Below the pieces are notes generated by a model. It had not been told where the DNA came from. It ran no database searches and saw only the letters and a program-made list of their open reading frames with translations. Position numbers and translations under genes: made by a program. A DNA stretch of 64,000 nucleotides from Humulus lupulus (lineage: Eukaryota > Streptophyta > Magnoliopsida > Rosales > Cannabaceae): assembly GCF_963169125.1 (NCBI RefSeq), contig NC_084793.1:45193578-45257577 (forward strand). Reading direction: 5' to 3'. Positions 33,600-44,913 of this stretch are shown here, piece after piece (position 1 is the stretch's first letter; each line of letters opens with the position of its first letter).

Positions 33600-35925
33600 A
33601 GTGCTTTTCTATGTATACTTCACATTAAAGATAGTGTCGGCACCATTCGCTCTCTTCTTTTTTTTTTTTTTTAATTTTATATATAATAATAAGTGGCTAC
33701 CTTCACCGTCGTGGATTGGTATCCATTATATAGCCAGAAAAATACTACTTTTTTTTAATACCGTATTACTTGTAATATAAAATTAAAATGATTTATGTAA
33801 CTTTCATTTCATGAAACATGGCTTTATATTTCAAAAAGTAAAATTAGCCTAGTTTCTTTTACTGTCTAATGTTAGAATTTGTTGGCAGGACGACATCTTA
33901 CTTATTAATCGGATTTCGATTTTTATATATTTTAGAATATGTTTGAATTTATTTATATTTTTCAATAATATGTATAAGGAAATGAATCCAAACAAAACCC
34001 TGAAAAAAATTCCCATAATAAATTAATATCTGGTACAAATCTTTTTAGTAGCATTGTAAGAAGCTGAAATTGATTGGAGATTTTTAAAACTTAATTAGTT
34101 ATTATTACTTTTGAAAGAGGGAGACTTTAGAGTAAGGTTGGACTTTATACTTTATTGGTAGGGTACAACTCTCCTTTAGTTCATTATAATTTTAGTAGGT
34201 CTGTAAATTTTTAAGAAATTTAAGATAATTATTTGGAACAAAATTAAAGTTCAAAAATTTTATTTTACATGCGTACAAAAAAATAATTACACATAAAATA
34301 AATTATTTAAATCTTTATTTTATCTTATAAATTAATTAAAATTTTATAAAAGATCTGTTATGATTACGAAAAAAAATTGTAGTAATAATGATAATTAACG
34401 TACCGACCAATACAGTAAAAAAAGGGTACGCTATTGTAAATTTTTCTACAAAATTATCCTTAAAAAAACACAAAATTAAGACTATTGTTGTGTAAAAAAA
34501 ATATCTAAATTACGCCGAAAGACAAGCAACAGGCAGTGGGTCACATACATTTCACACCACACAAAAATTACATTGCTGATTAGCTAGCAGAATTTGATGA
34601 GGAATATAGACAAGACATAAAGATGTCAACTTTTATTATTTTAATGCTCAATTAATTGTTAATTAAGTATACAACTTTCTTGTGATAAATAATTTGCCAA
34701 TTAGTGACTCATGACTACTGTCCTTTCTAATCTACGATTGACCCCTCTTTTTAAAAAAAAAATATATATATTGTATATTGTTTCGCATGTGGTTATTCAA
34801 AAGATATACACAATATATTGTTATGTCTATTTTAATATTGGGACAATACAAACTACGTTCCAAAATAATACAAAAAAAAAAAATATATATATTTATATTT
34901 GTAAAGAAAGGTGTTTGGTTCAAAGGGTGACTTTAATCTAATACATTTTAAGGGGCAATTGATAGACAAAATGTCTCTCTTATCTAACTGAACTGATGGA
35001 GACTTTTCTTATTATTATTCTCATTTATTATCATTATTATTATGTCAAATCCATCTACTAAACCTTCCACCATTTTGTTCCTTTAATTAAGCCAATGGTG
35101 ATTGGTTGCATTATTTGCAATTAATATTGCCAAACAAGTCCTTATCAAAAGATTACTTGTAGTAGCAGGGAAGTGATGAACAAACCAAACACAACCAATG
35201 CCTGTGACTTTCGCATTACTAAGAATGATTTTAATTGAGAAATAATTGTATATTTATAAATAAATAAATAAAAACATGATTCAATTTAATAGCCTTTAGA
35301 TGATTATAATTAATATGAATATTTTGTATAATTGACTATAGTAGAAATATTTATTAGTATTTAAAAAAAAAACATTTGTAAAATAATCTCAATGATAGTT
35401 CTTACCACTCAAAAATTATATTCAGCCATCCTAGTGTAAATTTTAATAAGAATAGTTCCACATAATAACTCTCTAGTCTCTTCCTGTTTTCCTCAATAAT
35501 GTATGGACTAGATTTTTTTTTTAAAGAAAAAAGAAGTATTACATCTTTATCTCAAGTTCAATGTACACATTTCTAAAAAATCAAAATGAAGATAAGCATC
35601 ACATGGAAATAATAGCTATAAAAGCTATTGATATATACTCAAAATTATTATAAATATCACTTTCAAAAATATAAAAAGCTATCACCTATATGCTGTCCAT
35701 ATACTATTTTTAATTTCTTCTCTCACCACCTAGAGTACTTTTTAATGGAGGAAGTAAAATATCTAATTCTTTATAATATAAAGAAAAAATTGTTTAGGAA
35801 ACTTTTAAGAAAAAAAAAATGGTGTTTGATAATTCTCAGCTCAAAAGATTTAGAGCTGTAGCATTCCATTTATATTGAAAAGCAAAGGCAGTACATCCTC
35901 TTACATTTAGCCATCTGGCATTACA
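33600..35925. other. AT-rich intergenic, no gene seen
   Basis: No supported gene. An imperfect inverted pair of poly-A plus ATATATATA stretches lies at 34750-34900, which explains mirror-image short frames on both strands. Poly-T and (TA)n runs are frequent. Confidence 0.5.
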
Positions 35926-35930
35926 CAAAA

Positions 35931-35987
35931 AGCAATATAACAAACTCTAACAAATTGGTAAGCAATATAACAAACTCTAACAAATTC
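35931..35987 (+). repeat. Two tandem copies of a 27-base unit
   Basis: The unit AAGCAATATAACAAACTCTA followed by ACAAATT occurs at about 35931-35957 and again at 35961-35987. The surrounding CATTCCATTTATATTG and AAAGCAATATAACAAAC context looks like a Copia LTR end read backwards, but no boundary was found. Confidence 0.6.
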
Positions 35988-36239
35988 GTACACCACTACC
36001 ATTACACAGCAAATATTCCTTAGCACTAATAACAACCCAATAACAAATCAGAAAACAACAAAGGAGGCTAAGATGTTATTCTCTGTATTGCAGAGTACTG
36101 TAGCGTGTATGTGGGAGCTAGGAAATATTCAGGTTCTTAACAAAATAATCTTTCAATACGTGATATAAAGTTATATTTTTTTACCTAAATGAATAATACT
36201 TCTCTATATGTAGTAAAACACTATTCATCAAGCTATAAA

Positions 36240-36850
36240 TATTTTATTATTTTTTATAAACTTTTATATATATATATACATGAGTGTGATACTATTATAT
36301 TTAATTATTTTATTTCTTAAAATGAATAAAATATTTTTAAAAAATATAATATTTAAATGATGTAGAGAAAAAATAGAGAATCTGATGTATAGTATAATGT
36401 AAATGTTTGAGGTAAATTATAAAAAAAATATGTTTTGGTGGTGTATTTTGAAATACACTTTCTCTATAATATTTAGCTAAAACTCACAAAAACATCTTAG
36501 ATCAACTTCTTTATACATATATTTATAATAGTTATGCACAAACTCCAATTAATCTATATCTGCATTTACATAATATTTACATATCCTTTATATAATATTT
36601 TAATATTATTATTTTTCTTTATAAGCTTTCTCTCTCCTATTTAGTATATATATTTATTATTTCTTTTTTCTTTTTCAATTATTTTATTTTACTTTAATTA
36701 ATAAAATATGTTTAAAGATATAATATTTAAATGATGTAAAGAAATATTGAAAAACTGATGTGTGGTATAATGTAAAACTTAGAGGTAAAATGAAAAAATA
36801 TATATTTTGGGAAGATAATTTAAAATATGGAGTAGAGTATCTATTGTGAG
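36240..36850 (+). repeat. Two diverged direct copies of an AT-rich MITE-like unit
   Basis: About 36240-36450 and 36600-36850 share the order (TA)n, ATTATTTTATTT, then ATAATATTTAAATGATGTA, GTATAATGTAAA and a GGTAAA...AAAATATAT...TTTTGG...TTTAAAAT tail. The second copy ends GTGAGTGCTCTAATA, the type of sequence found at MITE ends. No coding potential. Confidence 0.5.
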
Positions 36851-37560
36851 TGCTCTAATAAGTTAACTAAATTGCATTGTCTTATTTGAATGAGCCATAA
36901 TTTTATTAAATTGTTTATGATTGTCTTTGTTTAATTATGCACATATGTTTGGTATTGGGTGTTGAAGGAGGGTATGTTAGCTAACATGGTAACATTTATA
37001 ATGTTATTATTAAAATAGTAAATCCATGACCATTAATTTATTAAGGTTGGTTAAAAGGAGATAACTGAACTTGCTGTGTCTCTTAAATAACACAAAATAT
37101 AATTTTTTTTTTTAAAATATCCACATAATTTGACACCTTGCCCAAGTGTTTGTTCCGGGCAATGGCATGTTAGAATGATATTTATTCCGAGTAATAATTT
37201 TATTTAGTATTTTAAAATATATATATATATAAAAAATCTATTGCAGCTTTTATTGTTGAACTTCTTATTATTATAATTTTGCGAGCAATGTGTATTGGGA
37301 ATCACTAACACAACTCAGAACAAATCAATTATCAAATTCAAACAATTATAATAGGAACAACAATGTCAAATTGTTAAAACAAATGATAGAACGCAAAACA
37401 ACTAAAGTAAAAACAATCAAAATAAAATACAACATGTGATATTATACTAGTTCAGCCGCCATTAATGAGGTCTACATCCAGTCTTCTTCCTCCAAGATTT
37501 TTCAATATCAAAGTCAATAGTACAATCATCAATAATCCTTTGAGTTACACCACGACATAT
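36851..37560. other. Intergenic, no gene seen
   Basis: AT-rich. A stretch at 37290-37550 with TAGTTCAGCCGCCATTAATG and CTACATCCAGTCTTCTTCC resembles the 'gtggttcggc ... cctacgtccac' block of plant LTR elements, so it may be a retroelement fragment. Confidence 0.35.
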
Positions 37561-37561
37561 A

Positions 37562-38349
37562 GAGTTGTAAATATGGAAAGGACTTTTCAGCACGGTATGA
37601 AACAGGCACGCGTTTGAAAGGTATGAACATGACACGGTATGAAAAAATATGAGTTGGGGCCAGACACGACATTATGTTGAAATTAGCAAGATACGACACG
37701 ACACAACACGACACAACAAGCTTGAAGACACGATACAGTAAAAAACCTAATATTTTAACATTAATAATACTAATAAATTTTTTGCGATAAAAAAATACTA
37801 ATAATTTTTTATTTGTCAATTATATGTAAATTAAATAATCATAATTTTTTTTTATATAATTCTATAATTATAATTTTATTTATATGTTTTATGATTTGTA
37901 AGTTAAAAATTTAAGTATTTATTAGTAGGTATTTAAATTCTAATAATTAATATATATCTTTAATATAATTATGTGTAAAGTATGGTTGAAAAAATATAAA
38001 AATAACTAAAATTATAATTTAAACTAAAAAATGCATTTAACTTAGTGGTTAGCTCATTAATTGTTTAAGAGAAGGTAGATGGTTAAAATCCTCACCCTCA
38101 CTTTTTTTTTAGCAATAATAAAATGGGCTTGAAAATGGGCATGAATTTGGGCCCGAATAAGTACCGAACTTGGGCCTAGCCCGACACGAGGCACGACACG
38201 AATGAGCCGTGCTAGGCCTATACTTTCAAAAGTGGGTCGGCACAACACGACCCACATTTATATATGGGCCCGACACGGCAAGGCACAAATTTTCCGGAGG
38301 CACGAAAATATGGGCCGTGCCGGGCCGGGCCAACCCACATTTACAACTC
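37562..38349. mobile_element. Short DNA transposon-like element with GAGTTGTAAAT termini
   Basis: The terminal inverted repeats GAGTTGTAAATATGG and CCCACATTTACAACTC are flanked by TA on both sides. Length is 788 bp. Both subterminal parts are rich in GACACGACACAAC / CGTGCCGGGCCGGGCC motifs that can pair with each other, while the centre is AT-rich. There is no transposase, so it is non-autonomous. The TA flank may be a 2-bp TSD or chance. Confidence 0.55.
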
Positions 38350-38576
38350 TATGAACACCATAAGAATACTTTGCTACAAAAGTTTTACACGAACACTTCC
38401 AAGAACTGCTTTCTTAGAACTAGCTAATGCTCTCTTGCTTGCAAACACTTTTCCCTCACAAAAATATCTTGTAATCTCTCTTTAGAAGTTTCTCTATTTG
38501 TAATAAAACAAAGTGAGCCAACTATCTAAAAATAAAAGTAGGTGTAAAACTCAATGAACTAACTTTTCAAATAAGG

Positions 38577-39196
38577 TGTTGACTGATGATTTAGCTAATG
38601 ACATGGAGTCACTAAAATGATACGAATTTATAAGTTGAATGCAAAAACTAAACAACACAAATGTTTTATAGTGGTTTGGCCCCAGAGATTGGTAATAGCC
38701 TACGTCCACTTAGTGATTTTACTTGCGATCAGCAAACTAGGGTTCACTAAGTTTCATAAGCTCCAAAATGAAATACAAAAGTTGTGTATAAAAGCACTTG
38801 TTCTCTTTCTGAATACCAAAAATTGCCTCCCCCCTTCTATGAATCCTATTTATAGGTTCAAGGATGTACATATGGGCCAATGGGCCGTGTTTAAACTTTG
38901 TTACAAGCATCTTTGAATAATAACAGAATCCATAATAGTTCCACATAAAGAAGATCAAATATCTTATAAATATCCGACTTATAATTGTATTTGAACTCTG
39001 GCTTCGTTACTACGATCAGACCTGGTCGCATATATCAACATATCTTCTGTCGTACTGTTCAGCATCTTTTGAATCCATCGAGCAACTTGCTATCCTGGTC
39101 GTTGATCGACCAGACTATCATTATTAAACAGTCACGTGCTATCCACGTGCACCCCGATCATGCCACGCCAGCAAGCAAATCTTTTTTGGTTAAACA
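38577..39196 (-). repeat. 3' LTR of Tat-A copy 2
   Basis: This 620-bp LTR reads on - from TGTTTAACC (39196) to GTCAACA (38577). It matches the LTR at 8228-8845, including CCAC...CCTACGTCCACTTAGTGA and CGTGCTATCCACGTG regions, with many point differences. The left flank TAAGG is a candidate TSD half. Confidence 0.82.
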
Positions 39197-39210
39197 TTTG
39201 CCCCTAAGTT
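39197..39210 (-). other. Polypurine tract of Tat-A copy 2
   Basis: The minus strand reads AACTTAGGGGCAAA, directly before the LTR start, as in copy 1. Confidence 0.7.
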
Positions 39211-39410
39211 TATTTTAATGTGATTAGCATTTAATAAGCTTACTCGACCAGCAATCCATCCGACCTGTCACATCTGTTAGTATTTACTTTTTAAAAAAGG
39301 CAAGTAATCATGACTTTTACAATTTCCCAGAAACGTTTTGACGGTTATTACGATTCCCTATGCATCGAAACCATATTCCCATTATTACCTTCCATTACTT
39401 CCCCGAGCAG

Positions 39411-39420
39411 TATAAATATA
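39411..39420 (+). promoter_or_regulatory. Putative TATA box for aORF copy 2
   Basis: TATAAATATA follows CCCCGAGCAG. A CT-rich leader runs to a donor AA|GTAAGTTTTT at 39584. The predicted 5' UTR intron is 39584-40058 and the ATG is at 40093. The layout equals copy 1. Confidence 0.5.
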
Positions 39421-41215
39421 AGTCTCTTCACCTTTTTTCATTTTTTACCCGAACCTTCTCTCTCTTCAAGAATACTCAGAAAAAACCTTCAATAAAAAAC
39501 CCAGAGACTCCAGTGTGACCCGAGACGTTTTTGAGCAACTCCGAGCAAAACTTTCATGATTTCTCCCACAGTCTGTACTCCAAGTAAGTTTTTGAATCCA
39601 TCATCCTTTCTTTGTAGCAATTTTCATGTATTCTGGTCCTGAATCACGAGTTTTTATAACTGGGTTTCTATTGTTCTTGAGAATTTTTTTGGGTAATTGG
39701 GTTTATGAAAAAAAAAAAACATCAAACAACTATGCTAGAATAGAGATTTTAGGTAATATATCGTACAAAACAATGCTTAGAAGGAATATGGGGTATAGGT
39801 ACACCGATTTCGGGTCCAAAATCGAAATGAAAATTTGATTTTGAGTATTTTGGAAAAACTAGGTTTTTCCCGCTTGTTTTCGGAGTTGAAAAGTTTTTCT
39901 AATTTATTTTTTCATATTCACTTTTTGATCTGTTTTTACAACCTGCTCGCATGTTCATTGTGTTTTTATTAGGATGTTGTTAGTCGTATAAAAGCTTAAC
40001 CTTTATACTCGAGCAACGTTATTCTTGCTTTTCTCTTTCTTCTATCTATTGGTCGTAGATTCTCACTTCCCATTTGCTCTTCTCAAATATTCATGCATGA
40101 TCCCTGGGGAGGTGAGAGACCAATAGATGACGACCTTCTCGCTTTGCTGCTTGAAGATCAAGAACAACCTTCTCTGCCTTTTTCTGAGCCTGCGGCCTCG
40201 CACCCAAACCCTACTACTAGTCCTCCTTACAATCCGTCACAGAACCAATCGAACATGGGTCCTGTCAAACACATTGCTCGTAGAAAAAATAAAACCACAA
40301 ACTCTCCTTCCAACCAGCCTTCAACCAATGTCAAGGGTCCGTCAAGCGATCCTCAACCTTTAATATTTTCACCACCAGATATCTATCCCAAAGCTCGTCC
40401 CTACGATGGCCCTCGAGCAGAGGTAGACTAGTACATTGCCCCTCCTAGTGTCATATTGACCAAGATGGTGGAAAAATATCCCAAGAAGTATGGGCTTCCT
40501 GGGATTACTTTGTAAAAACCTACACCCGACCAGAGGGCAAATGTGCCTGGAGGCACCTATAGCGCCTGGTCGAGGTATCATATAGAAGCGGGGGCAATCT
40601 TGCCCTTGCACGAATTTTTCCGGGGGGTGGTTGATTATTTCGAGGTCGCCCCTTTCCAAATAACACTCAATGGATATAGAGTACTTTCAACACTCTATAT
40701 CTTATATAATCACAAAAAAATGGTCTGTGCCTAACCCTCACAAGATCAACTATCTGTTCGATCTCAAATCCAACCCCAATCAAAACAACACGGGGTTCTT
40801 CCATTTCTACCACCAGGAATTTGCTCGCACATTCCTGAGTGACATTACCTACAAGTCCAATGTAGGAAGGTACTTCCAAGAGTACTTCCTCACGACCGAC
40901 TTGGTTGCAGACAACATGACCTTCACGTGAGGAGGTAAACTTTTAATCTCTGATCAACATTTATCCAGTCATTTTTCATCTTTCCTTGTCCTTAGTTGTT
41001 TTGTGCTGTATCTAGGTCCATGGCACCGACGAGACCCTACTCCAGAAATGGAGATAAGAGCCATAGCTCTGGCCAGCATGACGAATATAGAAAAAAACGT
41101 CAATGAGCTGGTCACGTAGAGCAACTTAAGGTGGTCGGCCTTTTAGAACCTCACCAGGAAGTGAGGGAATCCACTGCAGGGAGTACCACTAGAGAGGGCA
41201 TTGAAGGACAAGAAA

Positions 41216-43782
41216 TGTAACGCCCTAAACTCCAGGGACCGTTACGGTGTGCCTTGTAAACAGTGCTAAACTCGCTAATCGAGTCATTTGGCCAAAATAG
41301 TGTAACTAAATATGATTAGCGGCTTAGGGATTAAAAATTTTGGTTAAGATATAACGTTTCATTAGAATATTTATTATATACATTGGGATCCTAAAAATAT
41401 AATTTAGAGGTCTATTACAAGAAAATATTTACAACCAGTCGATCTAGGCGGCAAAACAGGGTTAAACCCTAGTCCCTCTTCAAACCTCGGCCGTGGTGGT
41501 CAAGCAGCTGCATATGTACACATCGTCACCTAAGCTCTCCAACTCATGGATGGTCAAGCTTTCTTTTGATTTTACCTGCACCACATAGCACCCGTGAGCC
41601 GAAGCCCAGCAAGAAAACTCAATATGCTCATGAACAGTCATATAATGACATCAAATCATAAGGCACACGCCTAGCAAATATAGCCCTATTCAAGCAGGCA
41701 AATGAGTCCACGTAATGATGAATATACAACATCAACCGGTGATCATAATAATCATCCCGGGCTTTTAGCCTCAAATAGAAGAGTGACAGTTGTAATAGTC
41801 ACTGAGGTGGGTTTATTCCCGATAGCCATGTGACGATAGGGTCACCGAGGCTTTATAGATAAGTGAACCTTTCACTAGCTTAAACATGATAGGTGCATGA
41901 TGACTAGTCACCAACATAACCTTCCTCATGACCATAGAGTCATAACCATGGAGTAATGCTCCTTAGCCGTGTGACAAGCTGTCACCTAGGCCTTTGGCCC
42001 TGGCTCTGAGTAACTAGCTTAGACTAGTCAAGCGCTTATAAGTTTCATCGACCTTAGGGTCGGTCCAGCATTAATGCCTTAGAGTCATTCAATGCTGATA
42101 TCGATTAGATCTAATATTTTAATCGGCCCTGCATTCATGACGCTATGCCGTTCTCAGCTCTTAGGTCTGTGATACTCGACCAGTTTCGACCCTTACTAGT
42201 CAGTGCCATACACAAGTAAGCAATGCTACCAAACATATATCATATGTAAAATATCCGAATACAGGGCATCCAACATGTTTACTCAATAATTACTAGCACA
42301 ATTAGGACCATGTATAAACACAGAGGCTCAAGCTCTGAACAAACTCATATTCAATATTCATAGCATGCCATAGTCACATGTTTCTCGTGCAACACATGCC
42401 TCACATTTAATCACTTGACATGACTCTACAATAACCATGCATGCCACATTTAAACATCCAACATGCATCAAGAATAACCATGCATGTCATATATACACAG
42501 GGTGCAGTTTTCTTACCTTTGGTCTAAGCACAGGTTACCAATAAACGAGCCACAAGCACGATCCCGATTCCAAGCCTCTAGCGATAACCTAGTCACAACC
42601 AAAAATGGTGATCCAATGAGTTCAAGTTCTAAAACCAATCCCAGAACCAAGACCTAGCCTCCAAGGCATCAAACCCCACCAATTCGGGTAGTAGGAATGA
42701 TCTCGAGGCCTAAAACCAAGTTCCCGAGGTCAAAACACTTAAACGGGCTCAACACCCTGCCTGAGCCGCGGCCCCCAGCCATCCTAGGAGCAAGGGACGT
42801 GGTGCCCCACACACAGGGCTGCGGCACCTAGCAAGGCCAAAGTGCCTCCACCAGCTTCTTCGAACTAGGGCCGCGGCACCCAAGAACAGGCTCGCGACCC
42901 CCCACCCAGAACCAGCCATAAACCCATTTTTAACCTTTTAGAACCTCCTAAAAACATACCTAAACACCTCCAAATCCAAAAATCAAAGTTGCCAAATACC
43001 CCCATGATCCAAAACCCATAAAACCCAAGCTTAAAATCTAACAAAAACTCATCAAAACACAAAGTCCAATTTCAAGCTTAAAAACTTAAAACTTGAATTA
43101 CCTCCAATAGAGTTGTTTCCAACTAAATCCTTTGGCTAATAAGCTTCTAATATTTCCTAGGATTGCTTTACCTCGATCCTCGCTTGATTCCGACTCCTAG
43201 AACTCAAGTTATCTTCGAAAATGCGATCGGGAGACGAAAATGGAACTTTGAGGGAGAGAAAATGTACAGAACGTTCTTTTATTCTTTTTAAAAGGTTACT
43301 TCAAGCTTAAGTAGCCTCAACCAAACCATAACGCTCGGGGTCTCGAAAACACTCCTGGGGACAAAATAGTCAAAACCTCCAGAATTTCCTCCTGATCTTA
43401 CTAAGTCCCAATTTATCACCAAATATTAATTCCCATTACCTAATAACCCGGTAATGCTCTAAATATCCCTTGAATCACTCCGAGTCAAGAATAAATCCCG
43501 TTGTGACATTCCCATTAACTTACCTCCTAGGATCGTCTTGTGCTGGGTAACCCTGGCATAACCAAATAATAATAAAGCACCACACACATATCACATATAT
43601 GCCAAATATGCCCGAAATGGCCAAAATATGAAAATCACCCAATTACTAAAAAATGAGTTCACATGCATATTTAATACACATAAACATGCATATTATCATT
43701 TAATAACACAATAAATCAATTATGGCCCTCCCAGCCTCCTAATCAAGGTCTTAAACCTCATTAGGAAATTTGGGGCATTACA
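41216..43782 (-). repeat. 3' LTR of the Tekay-like element
   Basis: On + it runs from TGTAACGCCCTAAACTCC to TTTGGGGCATTACA. It matches 52600-55172 almost base for base. One visible length difference lies near 42770, where it lacks about 30 bases present at 54150-54180. Confidence 0.9.
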
Positions 43783-43796
43783 ACTATCCCCTCCTT
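43783..43796 (-). other. Polypurine tract of the Tekay-like element
   Basis: The minus strand reads AAGGAGGGGATAGT, abutting the LTR start TGTAATGCC. Confidence 0.75.
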
Positions 43797-44908
43797 ACAG
43801 AAATTTTGTCCTCAAAATTTATCTGAACTGCCCGGAATATCAATTCCGCACAACTGATTTCAGTTTTCCAGGTCATTCCTTCGACCTCACTGTTTATGTA
43901 ACATTACTTTAAGTCAAGGTATTACTTTGTTCCTCAGAATCTTATTCTTTCTGTCTCATATCTAGACTGGCTATTCTTTACAGGATAACTTAGCTTAAAT
44001 CCCCAAATTCTCATAACTCAACTCATGAGTTTCTTTCAACCCATGTCCTCAGCATGGAAATACAAAATACACTGTATATACCTGGCAGTGCCAAAGATAA
44101 GGTCGAACCAAAATCAACCTAACCAGTCCTATCTAGGACTCAAACTGTTTTGCTACTCTAGGGCGCAACTTGCCCTTAACTTATCACCCATTTCCATAGT
44201 GGTATTCTTTAAGGAAGATATGATCTTCTACTTGGAACTCTATGTTCTCGCTTTCCAATTCAGTAAAACTTTTCCATTTACTTTGAGAAGTGAGCATCCA
44301 AGCTTCAATCTCTAGTAATATCAATAGTCCCCTGAACCACCTTAGGATCCAGATATATATATATATTAACTCATTCATCTTATAAGATGTTCTTCCAATA
44401 ATAATTGGATAACCCTCTCTCTCTGATTTACCATCAGTCTGAGAGTAATAAACTATACTGAATTCCATCTATATACTCATCGCCTTCTTAACTCTTCCAA
44501 AACCTGGAAGTCGCAATAGAGTCTTCATCTGATAAGATAGACCTTGAGTTTCATGGAGGCGCTTTATCCCTCTCACAAACAAATCTGAATACTAATCAGC
44601 TGTACTATTCATCCTTGCTGACAAAAACAAACTCACTTGGACTACTGGTCCACAATGACTCAATGCCAACTCATACTGGCCCACTAACCTGGGCAATCCC
44701 ACCGCGAAACCCATCGCAATGCTATCTTATTTCCATTATAAAATACTCAAAGGCTACCATGGCCTCACCGATTTCTGACACTCTGATCTGACCTGCTATC
44801 AGGCTAAGAACTTACCACGCATTCCATTACATCACTCTCCATCTCAGGCCACCACTATAAAGCTTTCATATCCTGTTACATTTCCATAATGCTTGAATGA
44901 AGAGAATA
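43797..44908 (-). pseudogene. Degenerate integrase C-terminal part of the Tekay-like element
   Basis: The minus frame 44468-44184 contains FSIVYYSQTDGKSERE, corresponding to the integrase motif around the catalytic Glu (Tyr-His-Pro-Gln-Thr-Asp-Gly-Gln-Ser-Glu-Arg in relatives). It also contains IEFQVEDHIFLKEYHYGNG, the usual GDHVFLK-type C-terminal block. Upstream, at about 44900-44800, a diverged zinc-binding part is traceable. Many stops and a (TA)n slippage tract (44348-44362) break it. Downstream sequence to 43797 is untranslated. Confidence 0.6.
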
Positions 44909-44913
44909 GAAGA

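Noticed and set aside
37529..38257. Minus-strand frames in the 37562-38349 element that might be a transposase.
   Set aside because: Short, made from GC-rich tandem motifs, and without any transposase residues.
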